Positions 1 through 8,074 of a stretch of DNA of 44,363 nt are shown here, one piece after another. Below the pieces are notes generated by a model, which ran no database searches, was not told the origin of the DNA, and saw only the letters and a program-made list of their open reading frames with translations. Position 1 is the first letter of the stretch, and every line of letters starts with the position of its first letter. Source of the DNA: Hepatobacter sp965661165 (lineage in GTDB: Bacteria; Pseudomonadota; Alphaproteobacteria; Holosporales; Hepatobacteraceae); the NCBI GenBank assembly GCA_965661165.1, contig CBFICL010000005.1, positions 1-44,363 of the forward strand, in the 5' to 3' direction. Position numbers and translations under genes: made by a program.

Positions 1-2
1 TG

Positions 3-137
3 CCTATCATCCTCACAGACGCAAAGCTTGTTTGCTATGAACGATCCGGGGGGAACGCTGAAGAAGCTCCCATGGAGCGTTTAGCACAGGCCTTGGCGCA
101 AACGATGGCGGGAGATGAGAGTTGTAAGGTCTCTTGA
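3..137 (+). CDS. C-terminal fragment of an unidentified protein
   Basis: An open frame enters from the left edge and ends at a TGA 10 bases before the convergent ybaB stop. The visible 44 residues begin PIILTDAKLVCYERSGG and end in a mostly helical, Ala- and Met-containing tail. I do not recognise the family. recR often sits beside ybaB, but the minus strand here has stops in the expected place and shows no RecR-like N-terminus. The length and continuity of the frame up to the window edge are the only support for calling it coding. Confidence 0.4.
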   Translation, partial: PIILTDAKLVCYERSGGNAEEAPMERLAQALAQTMAGDESCKVS

Positions 138-147
138 GAAGTGGCGT

Positions 148-477
148 TCAAAACATCCCCGGTAATTTGACCCCTGGCGGCAAAGATAGGCCGCCGGTGG
201 CTTTTTGCATTTCTTCTTGCACAAGGGCGGTCATGTTTTTTTGGGCATGGGTGAAGGCAGCCGCAATCAGATCTTCAAGAACCTCTTTGTCATCAGGTTT
301 GATCAAGGATGGATCGATGGTGATGGATTGCATCACACCCTTTCCTGATAACACCACCTTCACAAGGCCGCCGCCCGATTCGCCCGTGGCTGTGAGCGTT
401 TTCACCTTTTCCTCAGCCGCCATCATCTGGGACTGAAGGGCTTGTGCCTTGGCCATCATGTCTTGAAATTGGTTCAT
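148..477 (-). CDS. ybaB: YbaB/EbfC nucleoid-associated protein
   Basis: A 109-residue protein of normal length for the YbaB/EbfC family, small homodimeric DNA-binding proteins that coat the nucleoid. The N-terminus (MNQFQDMMAKAQALQSQM) is the typical Met/Gln-rich amphipathic helix of this family. The central strand region ends with KVVLSGKG and an SITIDPSLI segment, also typical. It starts 9 bases after dnaX ends on the same strand, and dnaX-ybaB is a very widely conserved operon. The usual third member, recR, is not found downstream; a convergent gene ends there instead. Confidence 0.93.
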   Translation of the reverse strand: MNQFQDMMAKAQALQSQMMAAEEKVKTLTATGESGGGLVKVVLSGKGVMQSITIDPSLIKPDDKEVLEDLIAAAFTHAQKNMTALVQEEMQKATGGLSLPPGVKLPGMF

Positions 478-486
478 GGTCTCTCC

Positions 487-2199
487 TTATGTGGGTCTTG
501 GATCTTTCAAAACAGCGCGGACATCGGGCCCAAAAACGTCCCTCGCTTTTTTCACCAGGGGCAAAGATTCGACCTCTTTTTGATCTTGTTCCTCTTGCTT
601 TTGACGCGCTGTGTCTAAGGTCAGCACATCACCCTTTTTGTCTCTCACCTCGATGCGCCAGGGGCGGCCTGTTTTTGAGGATAAAAACGTTTGCAGTGTG
701 TGTTTAAAAGAGGCCGGAAGATCCACCGTGGCGATGATGAGATGAGGATCGTCAAGCGACAAAACCTCCACACCTTTGACAAAATGCGTATGCAAAAGCC
801 CCTCACGATGCTGGTGCAGCAAATCAAGAATATCTTGCCCTGTCGTAACGCGTTTTTCTAAAGAAACCGTGGATGCCCGTTGCGCTTTCTCGACACCACC
901 ATCCGAAGACTTTGGCGGGGGCGGGGGCGATGGCGGAGCCTCCCTATCCGAAGATGTGCGGAGCGGCACTGCCTGTTGACTGCGCTCATGCCCTGGATCA
1001 AGGGATAAGGCAGAGGCCGCCCGCCCCTTTTCATGTTGCAAAATGGTAAACAACTTTTCAGGCGTGGGCAGTTGACTAGCATAGGCCAATCGAATCAGCA
1101 GCATTTCAAAATGTTGTTGTGGAAAAGCGGCATGAAGCAATTCTTGCCTTCCTTTGAGAAGCATTTGCCATAAACGCCCGAGCACGGAAAGTTCATAGCG
1201 CTGGGCCACCTGCGTCAAAAAAGCTTGAGCTTGAAAGTGACGATAGAGTGCATCATCAGAGGGGTTGGCCAACGCTGTTTTCACAAGAGACGCCTGATAG
1301 ACAAGGGTGGCCATTTGATCCAAAAACATCACAGGATCACTGCCCCCTTCATAGGCGCGCCTGCATATCTGAATGGCCTCTGCGGCCTTTTTTTCCAGCA
1401 CAGCTGTCAGCGTATCTTGAATGTTTTGTGTGCTTTGCATCCCTAAAAGGGTTTGCATCGCTGCCTCCGATATATGGGGCTTGCCCTCACCTTGGTGCGC
1501 CAACAACAAACCCTGCTCTAAGATAGAGAGCGCATCCCTTAAGGAACCGTCTGAAACCTCCACAATCAGGTGAAGTGCCGCCTCATCAACCCCCACCGAC
1601 TCATTGTCACACACCTCTTTTAAATAGGTGAACATCACGCGACGATCGATGCGGCGAAGATCAAAACGCAAACACCGCGACATCACCGTCAGGGGAATTT
1701 TCTCCACTTCCGTGGTGGCAAAGATAAACTTGACGTGGCTGGGTGGCGCTTCCAATGTCTTTAGCAGGGCATTAAAGGCACTTTTTGAAAGCATGTGCAC
1801 TTCGTCAATAATAAAGATTTTATACGCACCTTGAAGTGGCGTGTATTGGCACGTGTCTAAAATACGGCGAATGTCATCCACGCCTGTGTGGCTGGCAGCA
1901 TCCATTTCCATAATATCTGTGTGACTGCCGGCATCAAGCGCCTCACACGAGCTGCAATGACCGCAAGGCTCAATAGAGGCCTCTTCATAAAGGGGGGTAA
2001 AGCAATTCATGGTCTTCGCCAACAGCCGTGCAATGGTGGTTTTGCCAACGCCGCGAATGCCGGTTAAGAGAAACCCGCTGGCCAACCGCTTTTTGAGGAA
2101 GGCTTTTTGAATCAGGGTGATAAAAATATCCTGCCCGACCAAATCTTGAAAACGCTTTGGACGCAGTCGGTGCGCCAAAACGCGATAGGATTCAGACAT
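487..2199 (-). CDS. dnaX: DNA polymerase III subunit gamma/tau
   Basis: The clamp-loader ATPase of the replicative polymerase. The 570-residue protein has a Walker A motif GIRGVGKT at residues 47-54, a zinc-binding set of cysteines at 66, 79, 82 and 85, and a Walker B/DEVH box near 132-135, all within the AAA+ domain. The arginine-finger segment (SRCLRF) and the clamp-loader collar follow. Around residues 425-440 is a Pro/Ser-rich linker (PPSPPPPPKSS), then a tau-type C-terminal domain that would contact DnaB and the polymerase core. It is transcribed towards ybaB. An A AAA AAG heptamer lies near codon 270, but shifting there would remove most of the collar, so I do not think it makes a gamma form. 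Confidence 0.97.
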   Translation of the reverse strand: MSESYRVLAHRLRPKRFQDLVGQDIFITLIQKAFLKKRLASGFLLTGIRGVGKTTIARLLAKTMNCFTPLYEEASIEPCGHCSSCEALDAGSHTDIMEMDAASHTGVDDIRRILDTCQYTPLQGAYKIFIIDEVHMLSKSAFNALLKTLEAPPSHVKFIFATTEVEKIPLTVMSRCLRFDLRRIDRRVMFTYLKEVCDNESVGVDEAALHLIVEVSDGSLRDALSILEQGLLLAHQGEGKPHISEAAMQTLLGMQSTQNIQDTLTAVLEKKAAEAIQICRRAYEGGSDPVMFLDQMATLVYQASLVKTALANPSDDALYRHFQAQAFLTQVAQRYELSVLGRLWQMLLKGRQELLHAAFPQQHFEMLLIRLAYASQLPTPEKLFTILQHEKGRAASALSLDPGHERSQQAVPLRTSSDREAPPSPPPPPKSSDGGVEKAQRASTVSLEKRVTTGQDILDLLHQHREGLLHTHFVKGVEVLSLDDPHLIIATVDLPASFKHTLQTFLSSKTGRPWRIEVRDKKGDVLTLDTARQKQEEQDQKEVESLPLVKKARDVFGPDVRAVLKDPRPT

Positions 2200-2421
2200 C
2201 TCAGGATCTCACCACAAACCTCGTCCCATGGTAGCTAAAAAAAAGACCAAGATAAAGGCATCCTGTTCGAAGACCCTCACAACCATCGGTGCTTTGTGAG
2301 AAGATGTCGCACACCCCTTCACGATAAGGACCCCCGCGTGATAGGTCTGGCCTTTTTGGGGGATAAACTTTGTAACTTTCACGCAGAACATGATAGGCTC
2401 GGCTCAATATCTTGAGATTTT
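2200..2421. other. Divergent dnaX/trxB intergenic region
   Basis: This 222-base gap separates the divergent dnaX and trxB genes and should hold both promoters. On the minus strand an open frame of about 60 codons (2209-2391) ends 10 bases before the dnaX start. It lacks a clear ribosome-binding site and overlaps another open frame, so I do not call it a gene. A short inverted repeat (CTCACAA with TTGTGAG) lies around 2276-2301. I looked for an SRP RNA, which in many alphaproteobacteria sits near dnaX, and did not find its conserved tetraloop region. Confidence 0.35.
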
Positions 2422-3369
2422 ATGGTTATGTCGACAGTCCATCCATTGATTATTCTCGGCTCAGGCCCCGCGGGGTGTACAGCCGCCATTTATGCGGCCC
2501 GGGCTGGATTATCTCCCCTTTTGATTCAAGGCCCCGAGCCAGGTGGCCAGCTCACCATCACCAAAGATGTGGAGAATTTTCCCGGCTTTTTGGCGATTGA
2601 AGGGCCTGATCTTATGAAACACATGCGTGAGCATGCCCAGCATGCCGGCACGCACCTTGTGACCGACACCATCACCGACGTCCAGTTTTCTGCGGGCCAA
2701 GACCCCCACAAACTTTTTGCACGAGACAAACTCTACCAAGCCAGTGCCGTCATTCTGGCCACCGGCGCCAGCGCCAAATGGTTGGGCCTTGACAGTGAAA
2801 AAGCTTTTCGTGGGTTTGGCGTGTCTGCCTGCGCCACGTGTGATGGCCCTCTTTTCAAAAAGAAGGTGGTGGCCGTTGTTGGGGGCGGCAACACAGCTGT
2901 TGAAGAAGCCCTTTTCCTGACCAACCATGCGAAAAAGGTGATTCTGATTCACAGACGCGACACGTTGCGTGCAGAACATATATTGCAAAAACGGCTTAAG
3001 GCGCATCCAGACATTGAGATCATGTGGAACCACGTGGTGGAAGACATAAAAGGCCAAGACACGCCCATGAAAACCATCACCCATCTTATGCTCAAAAACA
3101 CACAGTCAGGTCATGTGTCGGATTTGCCCATTCAAGGGTTGTTCATTGCCATTGGCCACACACCCAATACAGGGTTTTTGAAGGGCCACATCGCCTTAGA
3201 CCCCGAAGGCTATGTCGTGGGCACAACCCCCGGCATGCACACAGAAATTCCTGGCGTTTTTACTGCCGGTGATGTGCGGGACAAGGTGTATCGCCAGGCC
3301 ATCACAGCCGCAGGCCAAGGGTGCATGGCCGCCCTTGACGCTGAGCGTTATCTACGCAGCCGAACATGA
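2422..3369 (+). CDS. trxB: Thioredoxin-disulfide reductase
   Basis: A flavoprotein that passes electrons from NADPH to thioredoxin in the cytoplasm. The 315 residues match the family length. The FAD-binding motif GSGPAG is at residues 13-18, the redox-active CATC at 137-140, and the NADPH-binding GGGNTA at 154-159. The C-terminal FAD motif GVFTAGDVRD is followed by the conserved YRQAITAAGQG. The start is either 2422 or the ATG two codons later at 2428 (MSTVHPL); both leave the N-terminal strand intact. It is the first gene of a plus-strand housekeeping run and is divergent from dnaX. Confidence 0.96.
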   Translation: MVMSTVHPLIILGSGPAGCTAAIYAARAGLSPLLIQGPEPGGQLTITKDVENFPGFLAIEGPDLMKHMREHAQHAGTHLVTDTITDVQFSAGQDPHKLFARDKLYQASAVILATGASAKWLGLDSEKAFRGFGVSACATCDGPLFKKKVVAVVGGGNTAVEEALFLTNHAKKVILIHRRDTLRAEHILQKRLKAHPDIEIMWNHVVEDIKGQDTPMKTITHLMLKNTQSGHVSDLPIQGLFIAIGHTPNTGFLKGHIALDPEGYVVGTTPGMHTEIPGVFTAGDVRDKVYRQAITAAGQGCMAALDAERYLRSRT

Positions 3370-3427
3370 GCACGCGCTGTGCCACCATGGTGACAAGAAT
3401 GCACGCTTTCTTATCCAAGGGCAGGGC

Positions 3428-3844
3428 ATGATTCTGGGCATTGGGACAGATCTTGTAGATATTCGGCGCATTGAACGCGTGGTTCACAAATTTCCTCAAG
3501 CGTTTTGGCGGCGCATTTCTTCTGAGCAAGAAACGACTCAAGACACAGCACAAAACACGGAACAAGACGCCCCCCACACGCATGCCCCTTCTCCTTTGCT
3601 GCTGGCCAAGCGGTTTGCCAGCAAAGAGGCTTGCTCTAAAGCCTTAGGCGTGGGCATTGGCTCGTTTCTTTCCTTTCACGATATGACCCTTGAAAATGGT
3701 CTTAAGGGGCCGCCCAAAATACATGTGAGGGAACATGTGATCACCAAACTGTGGCCACACCATGAATCAAAAATAAAATTGGACTTAAGCCTTTCTGATG
3801 AGTACCCTTATGTGCAGGCTTTTGTTGTTATGTCAAAATTATGA
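3428..3844 (+). CDS. acpS: Holo-[acyl-carrier-protein] synthase
   Basis: Transfers the 4'-phosphopantetheine arm of CoA to apo-ACP, which fatty-acid and lipid A synthesis need. The start at 3428 gives the canonical N-terminus MILGIGTDLVDIRRIE, with the Mg-binding Asp in GTDLVDI. The second signature, KRFASKEACSKALG, is present at mid-protein. The 138 residues are slightly longer than usual because a Thr/Gln/His-rich low-complexity stretch (about residues 36-58) replaces the loop before that second motif. The stop overlaps the lepB start (ATGA), so the two genes are probably translationally coupled. Confidence 0.93.
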   Translation: MILGIGTDLVDIRRIERVVHKFPQAFWRRISSEQETTQDTAQNTEQDAPHTHAPSPLLLAKRFASKEACSKALGVGIGSFLSFHDMTLENGLKGPPKIHVREHVITKLWPHHESKIKLDLSLSDEYPYVQAFVVMSKL

Positions 3845-4632
3845 ATTCTCCTTCCACACACACCCAAGAAAAAACACCCCAAACCACCTTGGAATCTGCG
3901 AAATCGTTTGCCAAAGCAGCGGCGCTGGCCTTGGCCATTCGCTTTTTACTTTTCAGCCCTTTTGTCATTCCCTCTGGCTCCATGATTCCCACATTGCTGG
4001 TGGGAGATTATCTTTTTGTATCTTGTTTTAGCTTTGGCTATTCTAAATTCACCATTCCTTTTGGCTACATGCTTCCTGGCATGAAAGGACGTCTGTTCAA
4101 CTTTTCTTCTCCTCAACGTGGCGATATCGTGGTGTTTCGCTCGCCTTATAATGTTAAAGTTGATTACGTCAAGCGCGTGGTGGGCGTGCCTGGGGACACC
4201 ATTCAGATGCGTGAGGGCCGCCTCTATCTCAACGGCAAAGCTTTGCCTATGAAAAAACTCAAACCCTACCATAAGCGCGCAGATCAAGATGGAAAAACAG
4301 TGCGTGGTACGCTCTATGAAATCACCTTACCTGGCGGCAAAACCTACACCATTTTAAAACAGCTTCCCTTTGGCCAAAACACCTATGACAACACCCCGGT
4401 TTACACGGTGCCTACAGGTAAGACGCAGCGGTATTACTTTGTCATGGGTGACAATTGGGATGGATCAAGCGACAGTCGCGCCACCCACGCCATTGGGCTG
4501 ATTCCTGAAGACAATTTAATTGGCAAACCGGCGCTTGTCTTTTTCTCCACAGATGGACGGGCCTCGTGGTGGGAATTTTGGAAGTGGATTCCCTCAGCGC
4601 GTTTTGGCCGCATCGCCAACACGATTTCTTAA
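3841..4632 (+). CDS. lepB: Signal peptidase I
   Basis: The inner-membrane protease that removes signal peptides from exported proteins. A membrane segment lies at about residues 24-43, directly before the catalytic box PSGSMIPTLLVGD with nucleophile Ser47. The general-base lysine is Lys111 in YVKRVVGVPGD, and the box E motif GDNWDGSSDSR is near residue 202. The 263-residue length is normal for alphaproteobacteria. The start overlaps the acpS stop by four bases and rnc follows after five bases; lepB-rnc is a widely conserved pair. Confidence 0.97.
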   Translation: MNSPSTHTQEKTPQTTLESAKSFAKAAALALAIRFLLFSPFVIPSGSMIPTLLVGDYLFVSCFSFGYSKFTIPFGYMLPGMKGRLFNFSSPQRGDIVVFRSPYNVKVDYVKRVVGVPGDTIQMREGRLYLNGKALPMKKLKPYHKRADQDGKTVRGTLYEITLPGGKTYTILKQLPFGQNTYDNTPVYTVPTGKTQRYYFVMGDNWDGSSDSRATHAIGLIPEDNLIGKPALVFFSTDGRASWWEFWKWIPSARFGRIANTIS

Positions 4633-4637
4633 GAACC

Positions 4638-5345
4638 ATGACCCACAAGGGCTTTCAAGACGTGCAGGCCTGTGAAAAACACATTGAGTATGTTTTTGAA
4701 AACAAAAAGCTGCTCCAAGAAGCCCTGTTGCACAAGAGTGTAAGCCCGCAGCCCTGTGTTTCTGCCTTTGAGCGTTTGGAATTTTTAGGTGATCGTGTGC
4801 TCAACCTTGTGATCACCGAAAAACTTTACCACCTTTTCCCGCAAGGCCCCGAAAGTCACCTTGCTGTGCACTTAAGTCAGTTGATCAATCGAGACACGCT
4901 CTATCAGGTGGCGACGAATCTGAATCTTGCCGCCTATCTTCGTTTTGACAAAACGAATCCATCACAAAAAAAAGTGCTAAGCGATGGTCTCGAGGCCCTG
5001 ATTGGCGCCTTATTTCTTGATGCTGGCCTTGCCCCATGTACAGCGTTTATTCACAAGCATTGGCAGTCCTTTGTTTCGGCCACAACGGTGCTGCCTCAAC
5101 AAGACAGCAAATCTATGCTGCAAGACTGGACCCAAAAACACTATGGCATCCTGCCCACCTATGTGATCACATCAAAAACAGGTCCTGCGCATAACCCTTG
5201 CATTGAGATCGCGTTGACCATTGCTACCGACCAAGACGTGTGGCCTTCCGTCCACGCCACAGGCCCCTCTAAACGTGAGGCCGAAAAACAGGCCGCCAAA
5301 GATATGCTCGCTTATCTTGAAAAGCAAGGGGTATATAAGCCATAG
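4638..5345 (+). CDS. rnc: Ribonuclease III
   Basis: A double-strand-specific endoribonuclease for rRNA and mRNA processing. The start at 4638 lies just after the lepB stop and gives 235 residues, the family's usual size. The signature ERLEFLGDRVL is at residues 45-55, with the acidic residues Glu48 and Asp52. The second metal-binding pair is in DGLEALIGALFLDAG (Asp116, Glu119). A double-stranded-RNA-binding domain occupies about residues 160-230 and ends with SKREAEKQAAKDMLAYLE. era, which often follows rnc, is absent; a gap of about 180 bases and rplY come next. Confidence 0.96.
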   Translation: MTHKGFQDVQACEKHIEYVFENKKLLQEALLHKSVSPQPCVSAFERLEFLGDRVLNLVITEKLYHLFPQGPESHLAVHLSQLINRDTLYQVATNLNLAAYLRFDKTNPSQKKVLSDGLEALIGALFLDAGLAPCTAFIHKHWQSFVSATTVLPQQDSKSMLQDWTQKHYGILPTYVITSKTGPAHNPCIEIALTIATDQDVWPSVHATGPSKREAEKQAAKDMLAYLEKQGVYKP

Positions 5346-5464
5346 CGACTTAAAAACCCTAAAAAAACCTACCCTGCGCAAAGCGCTCCACAACGCGACC
5401 TTGCAGACCTTCTGCCGCTCTCCCCTTTTTTATTTAGGCAAAACGTGTTTTTTGCAGGCAGGTT

Positions 5465-5493
5465 TTGACTTTTGGGCGCCGCTGCATTAGCCT
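5465..5493 (+). promoter_or_regulatory. Possible sigma-70 promoter for rplY
   Basis: TTGACT (5465-5470) is followed after 17 bases by TAGCCT (5488-5493). The -35 is one base from consensus and the -10 is weak. It lies 33 bases upstream of the rplY start and about 10 bases before an AGGAGT ribosome-binding site at 5511-5516. Confidence 0.35.
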
Positions 5494-5526
5494 TAGAAGG
5501 TGAATTTTATAGGAGTCTAGGTTTTT

Positions 5527-6144
5527 ATGTCCACCGCACTCAAGGTTTGTGTCCGAGAACATGTGGGAAGCAAAGGGTTCGCTCGTGCCTTGCGTCGCGA
5601 GGGGTTTGTGCCGGCCATCATTTACGGCGGGCAGGAAGCTCCGCAGGCTGTATCTGTATGCGCCAAGGCCTTGGACAAAAAAATGGACGAGCCCTCGTTC
5701 CGCAACCATGTCCACGTGCTTGATATTGATGGCAAGCATTCTCAAAAGGTGTTGGTGCGTGACATCACCTTTCATCCTGTTAAAGACACACCGTCTCATG
5801 TGGATTTTTTTCGTCTTTCTCAAGGGGCCCACATTGTGTTGACCGTGCCGCTGGTTTTTGAGGGTGAAGACCAATGCCCAGGCATCAAAAGGGGCGGCAT
5901 TTTAAACATCGTGCACCAGGCCCTGGAAGTGTCTGTGCCGGCCGAGGCGATTCCGGAAAAATTTGTGATCTCCCTTAAAGATCGCGCATTGGGTGATGCT
6001 ATTCACCTTGAGGATATTAACATTCCTTCTTCTGTGAAGGTATTGCGCCTACAGCCCAAAACCACCCTGGCCAACATTGTGGCTCCCGCAGCAGAAAAAG
6101 ATGAGTCTGAAGCGGAAGAAAGCGAAGAAGCCACCCGCGAGTAA
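5527..6144 (+). CDS. rplY: 50S ribosomal protein L25 (general stress protein Ctc form)
   Basis: A 5S-rRNA-binding large-subunit protein. The 205-residue length shows the two-domain TL5/Ctc form, not the short E. coli form. The N-terminal L25 domain (about 1-95) includes the GSKGFARALRREGFVPAIIY segment that contacts 5S rRNA. The C-terminal beta domain (about 100-185) contains the VSVPAEAIPE motif. The tail is strongly acidic (EKDESEAEESEEATRE), as is usual for this form. A clear AGGAGT ribosome-binding site precedes the ATG. The common partners pth and ychF do not follow; a long non-coding stretch does. Confidence 0.96.
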   Translation: MSTALKVCVREHVGSKGFARALRREGFVPAIIYGGQEAPQAVSVCAKALDKKMDEPSFRNHVHVLDIDGKHSQKVLVRDITFHPVKDTPSHVDFFRLSQGAHIVLTVPLVFEGEDQCPGIKRGGILNIVHQALEVSVPAEAIPEKFVISLKDRALGDAIHLEDINIPSSVKVLRLQPKTTLANIVAPAAEKDESEAEESEEATRE

Positions 6145-6725
6145 CCCGCGGCATCGGAAGATCCCGTACAGAAACCACCGCCTAGCAGAACCATTTTTTT
6201 TCTGCACGTTTTTTTGCGCGTTGGCTGGAATAGGGGTGCCATAAAGCTTCTGTCTGAACCCTTTTTTGCCCTTTGCCCCTTTGCCTGGGCATGCTTGAAA
6301 AGGGGGCATGACTGTCGTGACACATATCGTTTGAGTGAGGGGTTATAAAACCCCTGTTTGAACCCTTCTTCCTTTGGCATCCTGCCTTTTGTGCGCCCAC
6401 CTCTTGCCTGAATGGTTCACTAAAGTCTCTGTTTGAAGGCACCTGCTCTTCGTAGGCTTCATCTAAAAAAGCCCACGGTCTTGCGTTGTGGCTTCTCTAA
6501 GGCTCCGTGCTCTCTTTGTTGTCCATCCCGCAGCCTTGGTGAAATCTCCTGCAGTCTTGATAGGGTCTCCTCGCTCCTCTTAGTGTACCACTCCTCATAT
6601 CCCACGAGATGGCATGATCCCATCCCTCTTACACAAGATTGCCCATATTTTGTGCATAAAAAAACAAAACAATTCAAAATATTATACGCACCGCCTCCTT
6701 ATATCTTATATGTAGATGTATAGTG
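6145..6725. other. Long intergenic stretch after rplY, no convincing gene
   Basis: About 580 bases without a gene I can support. The first half is rich in pyrimidine runs on the plus strand and contains three degenerate copies of a short repeat (listed separately), one forming the perfect palindrome GGGGTTATAAAACCCC at 6339-6354. The minus strand has an open frame of about 85-105 codons (6182-6442), but the repeat copies fall in different frames within it, which argues against selection on protein. A GCAGAA...TTCTGC hairpin around 6186-6206 may end the rplY transcript. The last part (about 6650-6725) is AT-rich and leads into the lipase promoter. Confidence 0.4.
6237..6445 (-). repeat. Three degenerate copies of a ~35-base repeat
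   Basis: Read on the minus strand, three segments share the pattern TTCARACAGRRRYTTTA, followed by a C-rich patch. Their plus-strand positions are about 6237-6270, 6336-6371 and 6411-6445. The middle copy contains the palindrome GGGGTT-ATAA-AACCCC. Spacings are about 105 and 75 bases. The copies differ at several positions and lie in different reading frames, so the conservation looks like DNA or RNA, not protein. I saw no clear further copy elsewhere in the window. Confidence 0.4.
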
Positions 6726-6754
6726 TTGACATTAGGGACATCCCTGTATACATT
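6726..6754 (+). promoter_or_regulatory. Sigma-70 promoter upstream of the lipase gene
   Basis: A perfect -35 TTGACA (6726-6731) and a -10 TACATT (6749-6754) are separated by the optimal 17 bases. The surrounding sequence is AT-rich. The predicted transcript would start near 6761, giving a leader of about 20 bases before the ATG at 6784. Confidence 0.65.
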
Positions 6755-6783
6755 TATTATCACAACGTAACGTATTGTATTTT

Positions 6784-8016
6784 ATGAGATTTTTTGCCTC
6801 CTGCCTTCTGAGTGCCGCTTTTTTTGTTGGATTCACACCGCTATATGCCCGAGATAGCGCTGCCAGCACTGTTCTTATCTCGCAAGAGATTGAGGTTCCC
6901 TCACATCTTCCCACCAAGCCAGGGTCCATAGACACGCTCAGCACCAGGAACACATTGTGTGAAAAGGACGGCTTTGTTTTTATTGATCGCAAGACGCTAG
7001 AAGACGTCATAACGTTAGAAGACGGTGGTGAAGGGCGAGCTCCTGACGACAACCTACCGTCTTATGAGGAAGCCATGGGTTTAGAAGAAGATGATTGCGG
7101 ACCCATGTCTATCATCGACCAAAAGCCCGAAGAAGCCACTCGTGATGCCGTTGATCTGTGCGACATGTCTTACAAAAAAGGGCGTGACTGGAAACGCCTT
7201 TTAAAGGCCGAAAAAAAGAAAGGCCACAAGATCTATCCTTTCGGCACTTCTTATGAACGGCGTTCAGGCTTTGTTCGTGCACGAGCAGACGGCAGCTTTG
7301 ATGTCGTGTTTAGGGGCACCAAAACAGGGGCAGACCTCCTCATCGATGCACACGCCACCTGGGCCGTAGATGATGAAACAGGCCACCGCGTCCACAATGG
7401 TTTTTTAAATCATACCAAAACTGTGCTGCCAGAGGTGATCCGAATTCTTGCAAAACACGCGCTTAAGAATGGCATAACCTCCACGTCGCGCATGAAGGTT
7501 AATCTTGTAGGCCACAGCTTAGGTGGTGCTACAGCTCAACTGGCCATCCCCTATATCGATCAACTCTTTGATCTAGGCGATGTCACCACCTTTGGGGCCC
7601 CTATGGCTTATGATGCAGGCAGTGCTCAACAAATCAATGAAGCATTTTTCCATAAGATTGATAATTTTTATCAAGACTATGATCCTGTTGCCTACGTGGG
7701 CGGCGTCAACCCCTTAAGGGCACTGAGACCCGAACTTTTCTTGTTGCCAGAAGCCGAACCTGTCGGGCAAACTTTCTCTTTGCCCACGCTGGAAGCTGTG
7801 CATAAGGTAAAAGGCTATCGCACCTCTCTTGAGGCCTTAGATAAGATAGATGGGTATACTTACGCTCCCCAGCCTAAAAAAGGCATTGCCCAACGTGTCT
7901 GGAAAGGCATCAAACGAGCGCCTGTGTATGTAGAGCACCATGCGCACAAAGCATTGGCCTATACGAAAAATGCTGTCTTGAACACGGCCTTCAGGGCCAT
8001 GGGCTATCGCCGCTAA
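6784..8016 (+). CDS. Secreted class-3 lipase (alpha/beta hydrolase)
   Basis: A 410-residue exported hydrolase of the fungal-type lipase_3 family. It begins with a signal peptide (MRFFASCLLSAAFFVGFTPLYA, probable cleavage after residue 22, quoted as MRFFASCLLS then AAFFVGFTPLYA). The nucleophile elbow GHSLGGA puts the catalytic Ser at 245. The oxyanion segment VVFRGTKTGADLL is near 174 and VHNGF near 203. Candidate triad partners are Asp300 (QDYDPV) and His339 (VHKVKGY). Residues 60-120 are acidic and contain LPSYEEAM (91-98), which resembles eukaryotic PY-type motifs. I chose ATG 6784 over an upstream TTG because it starts exactly at the signal peptide. It has its own strong promoter and terminator, so it is monocistronic. 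The substrate is unknown; a phospholipid or acylglycerol is the family expectation. Confidence 0.82.
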   Translation: MRFFASCLLSAAFFVGFTPLYARDSAASTVLISQEIEVPSHLPTKPGSIDTLSTRNTLCEKDGFVFIDRKTLEDVITLEDGGEGRAPDDNLPSYEEAMGLEEDDCGPMSIIDQKPEEATRDAVDLCDMSYKKGRDWKRLLKAEKKKGHKIYPFGTSYERRSGFVRARADGSFDVVFRGTKTGADLLIDAHATWAVDDETGHRVHNGFLNHTKTVLPEVIRILAKHALKNGITSTSRMKVNLVGHSLGGATAQLAIPYIDQLFDLGDVTTFGAPMAYDAGSAQQINEAFFHKIDNFYQDYDPVAYVGGVNPLRALRPELFLLPEAEPVGQTFSLPTLEAVHKVKGYRTSLEALDKIDGYTYAPQPKKGIAQRVWKGIKRAPVYVEHHAHKALAYTKNAVLNTAFRAMGYRR

Positions 8017-8040
8017 TTTTTTGTGTGGATGAGCCATAAG

Positions 8041-8073
8041 AAGCCTTACGGCCTTTGGCCTTGGGGCTTTTTT
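8041..8073 (+). terminator. Terminator between the lipase gene and the convergent ligase gene
   Basis: AAGCC...GGCTT enclose an inner GGCC-TTT-GGCC stem, followed by a run of seven T residues ending at 8073. It fits a Rho-independent terminator for the plus-strand lipase transcript, 25 bases after its stop. Confidence 0.6.
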
Positions 8074-8074
8074 G

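Noticed and set aside
1387..1394. A AAA AAG slippery heptamer in the dnaX frame, as used in E. coli for the gamma subunit
   Set aside because: A -1 shift here (near codon 270) would stop after about 12 codons and remove most of the collar domain, unlike E. coli gamma. No strong downstream stem was seen.
2209..2391. SRP RNA or a 60-codon gene in front of dnaX
   Set aside because: The conserved SRP tetraloop and AGCAGCC region are absent. The open frame has no good ribosome-binding site and overlaps a second open frame.
6182..6442. Minus-strand open frame of about 86 codons with repeats
   Set aside because: The repeat copies fall in different reading frames, there is no convincing start signal and no family is recognised. 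I treat the signal as DNA-level.
6459..6677. Minus-strand open frame (72 codons)
   Set aside because: No ribosome-binding site or similarity; composition fits non-coding sequence.
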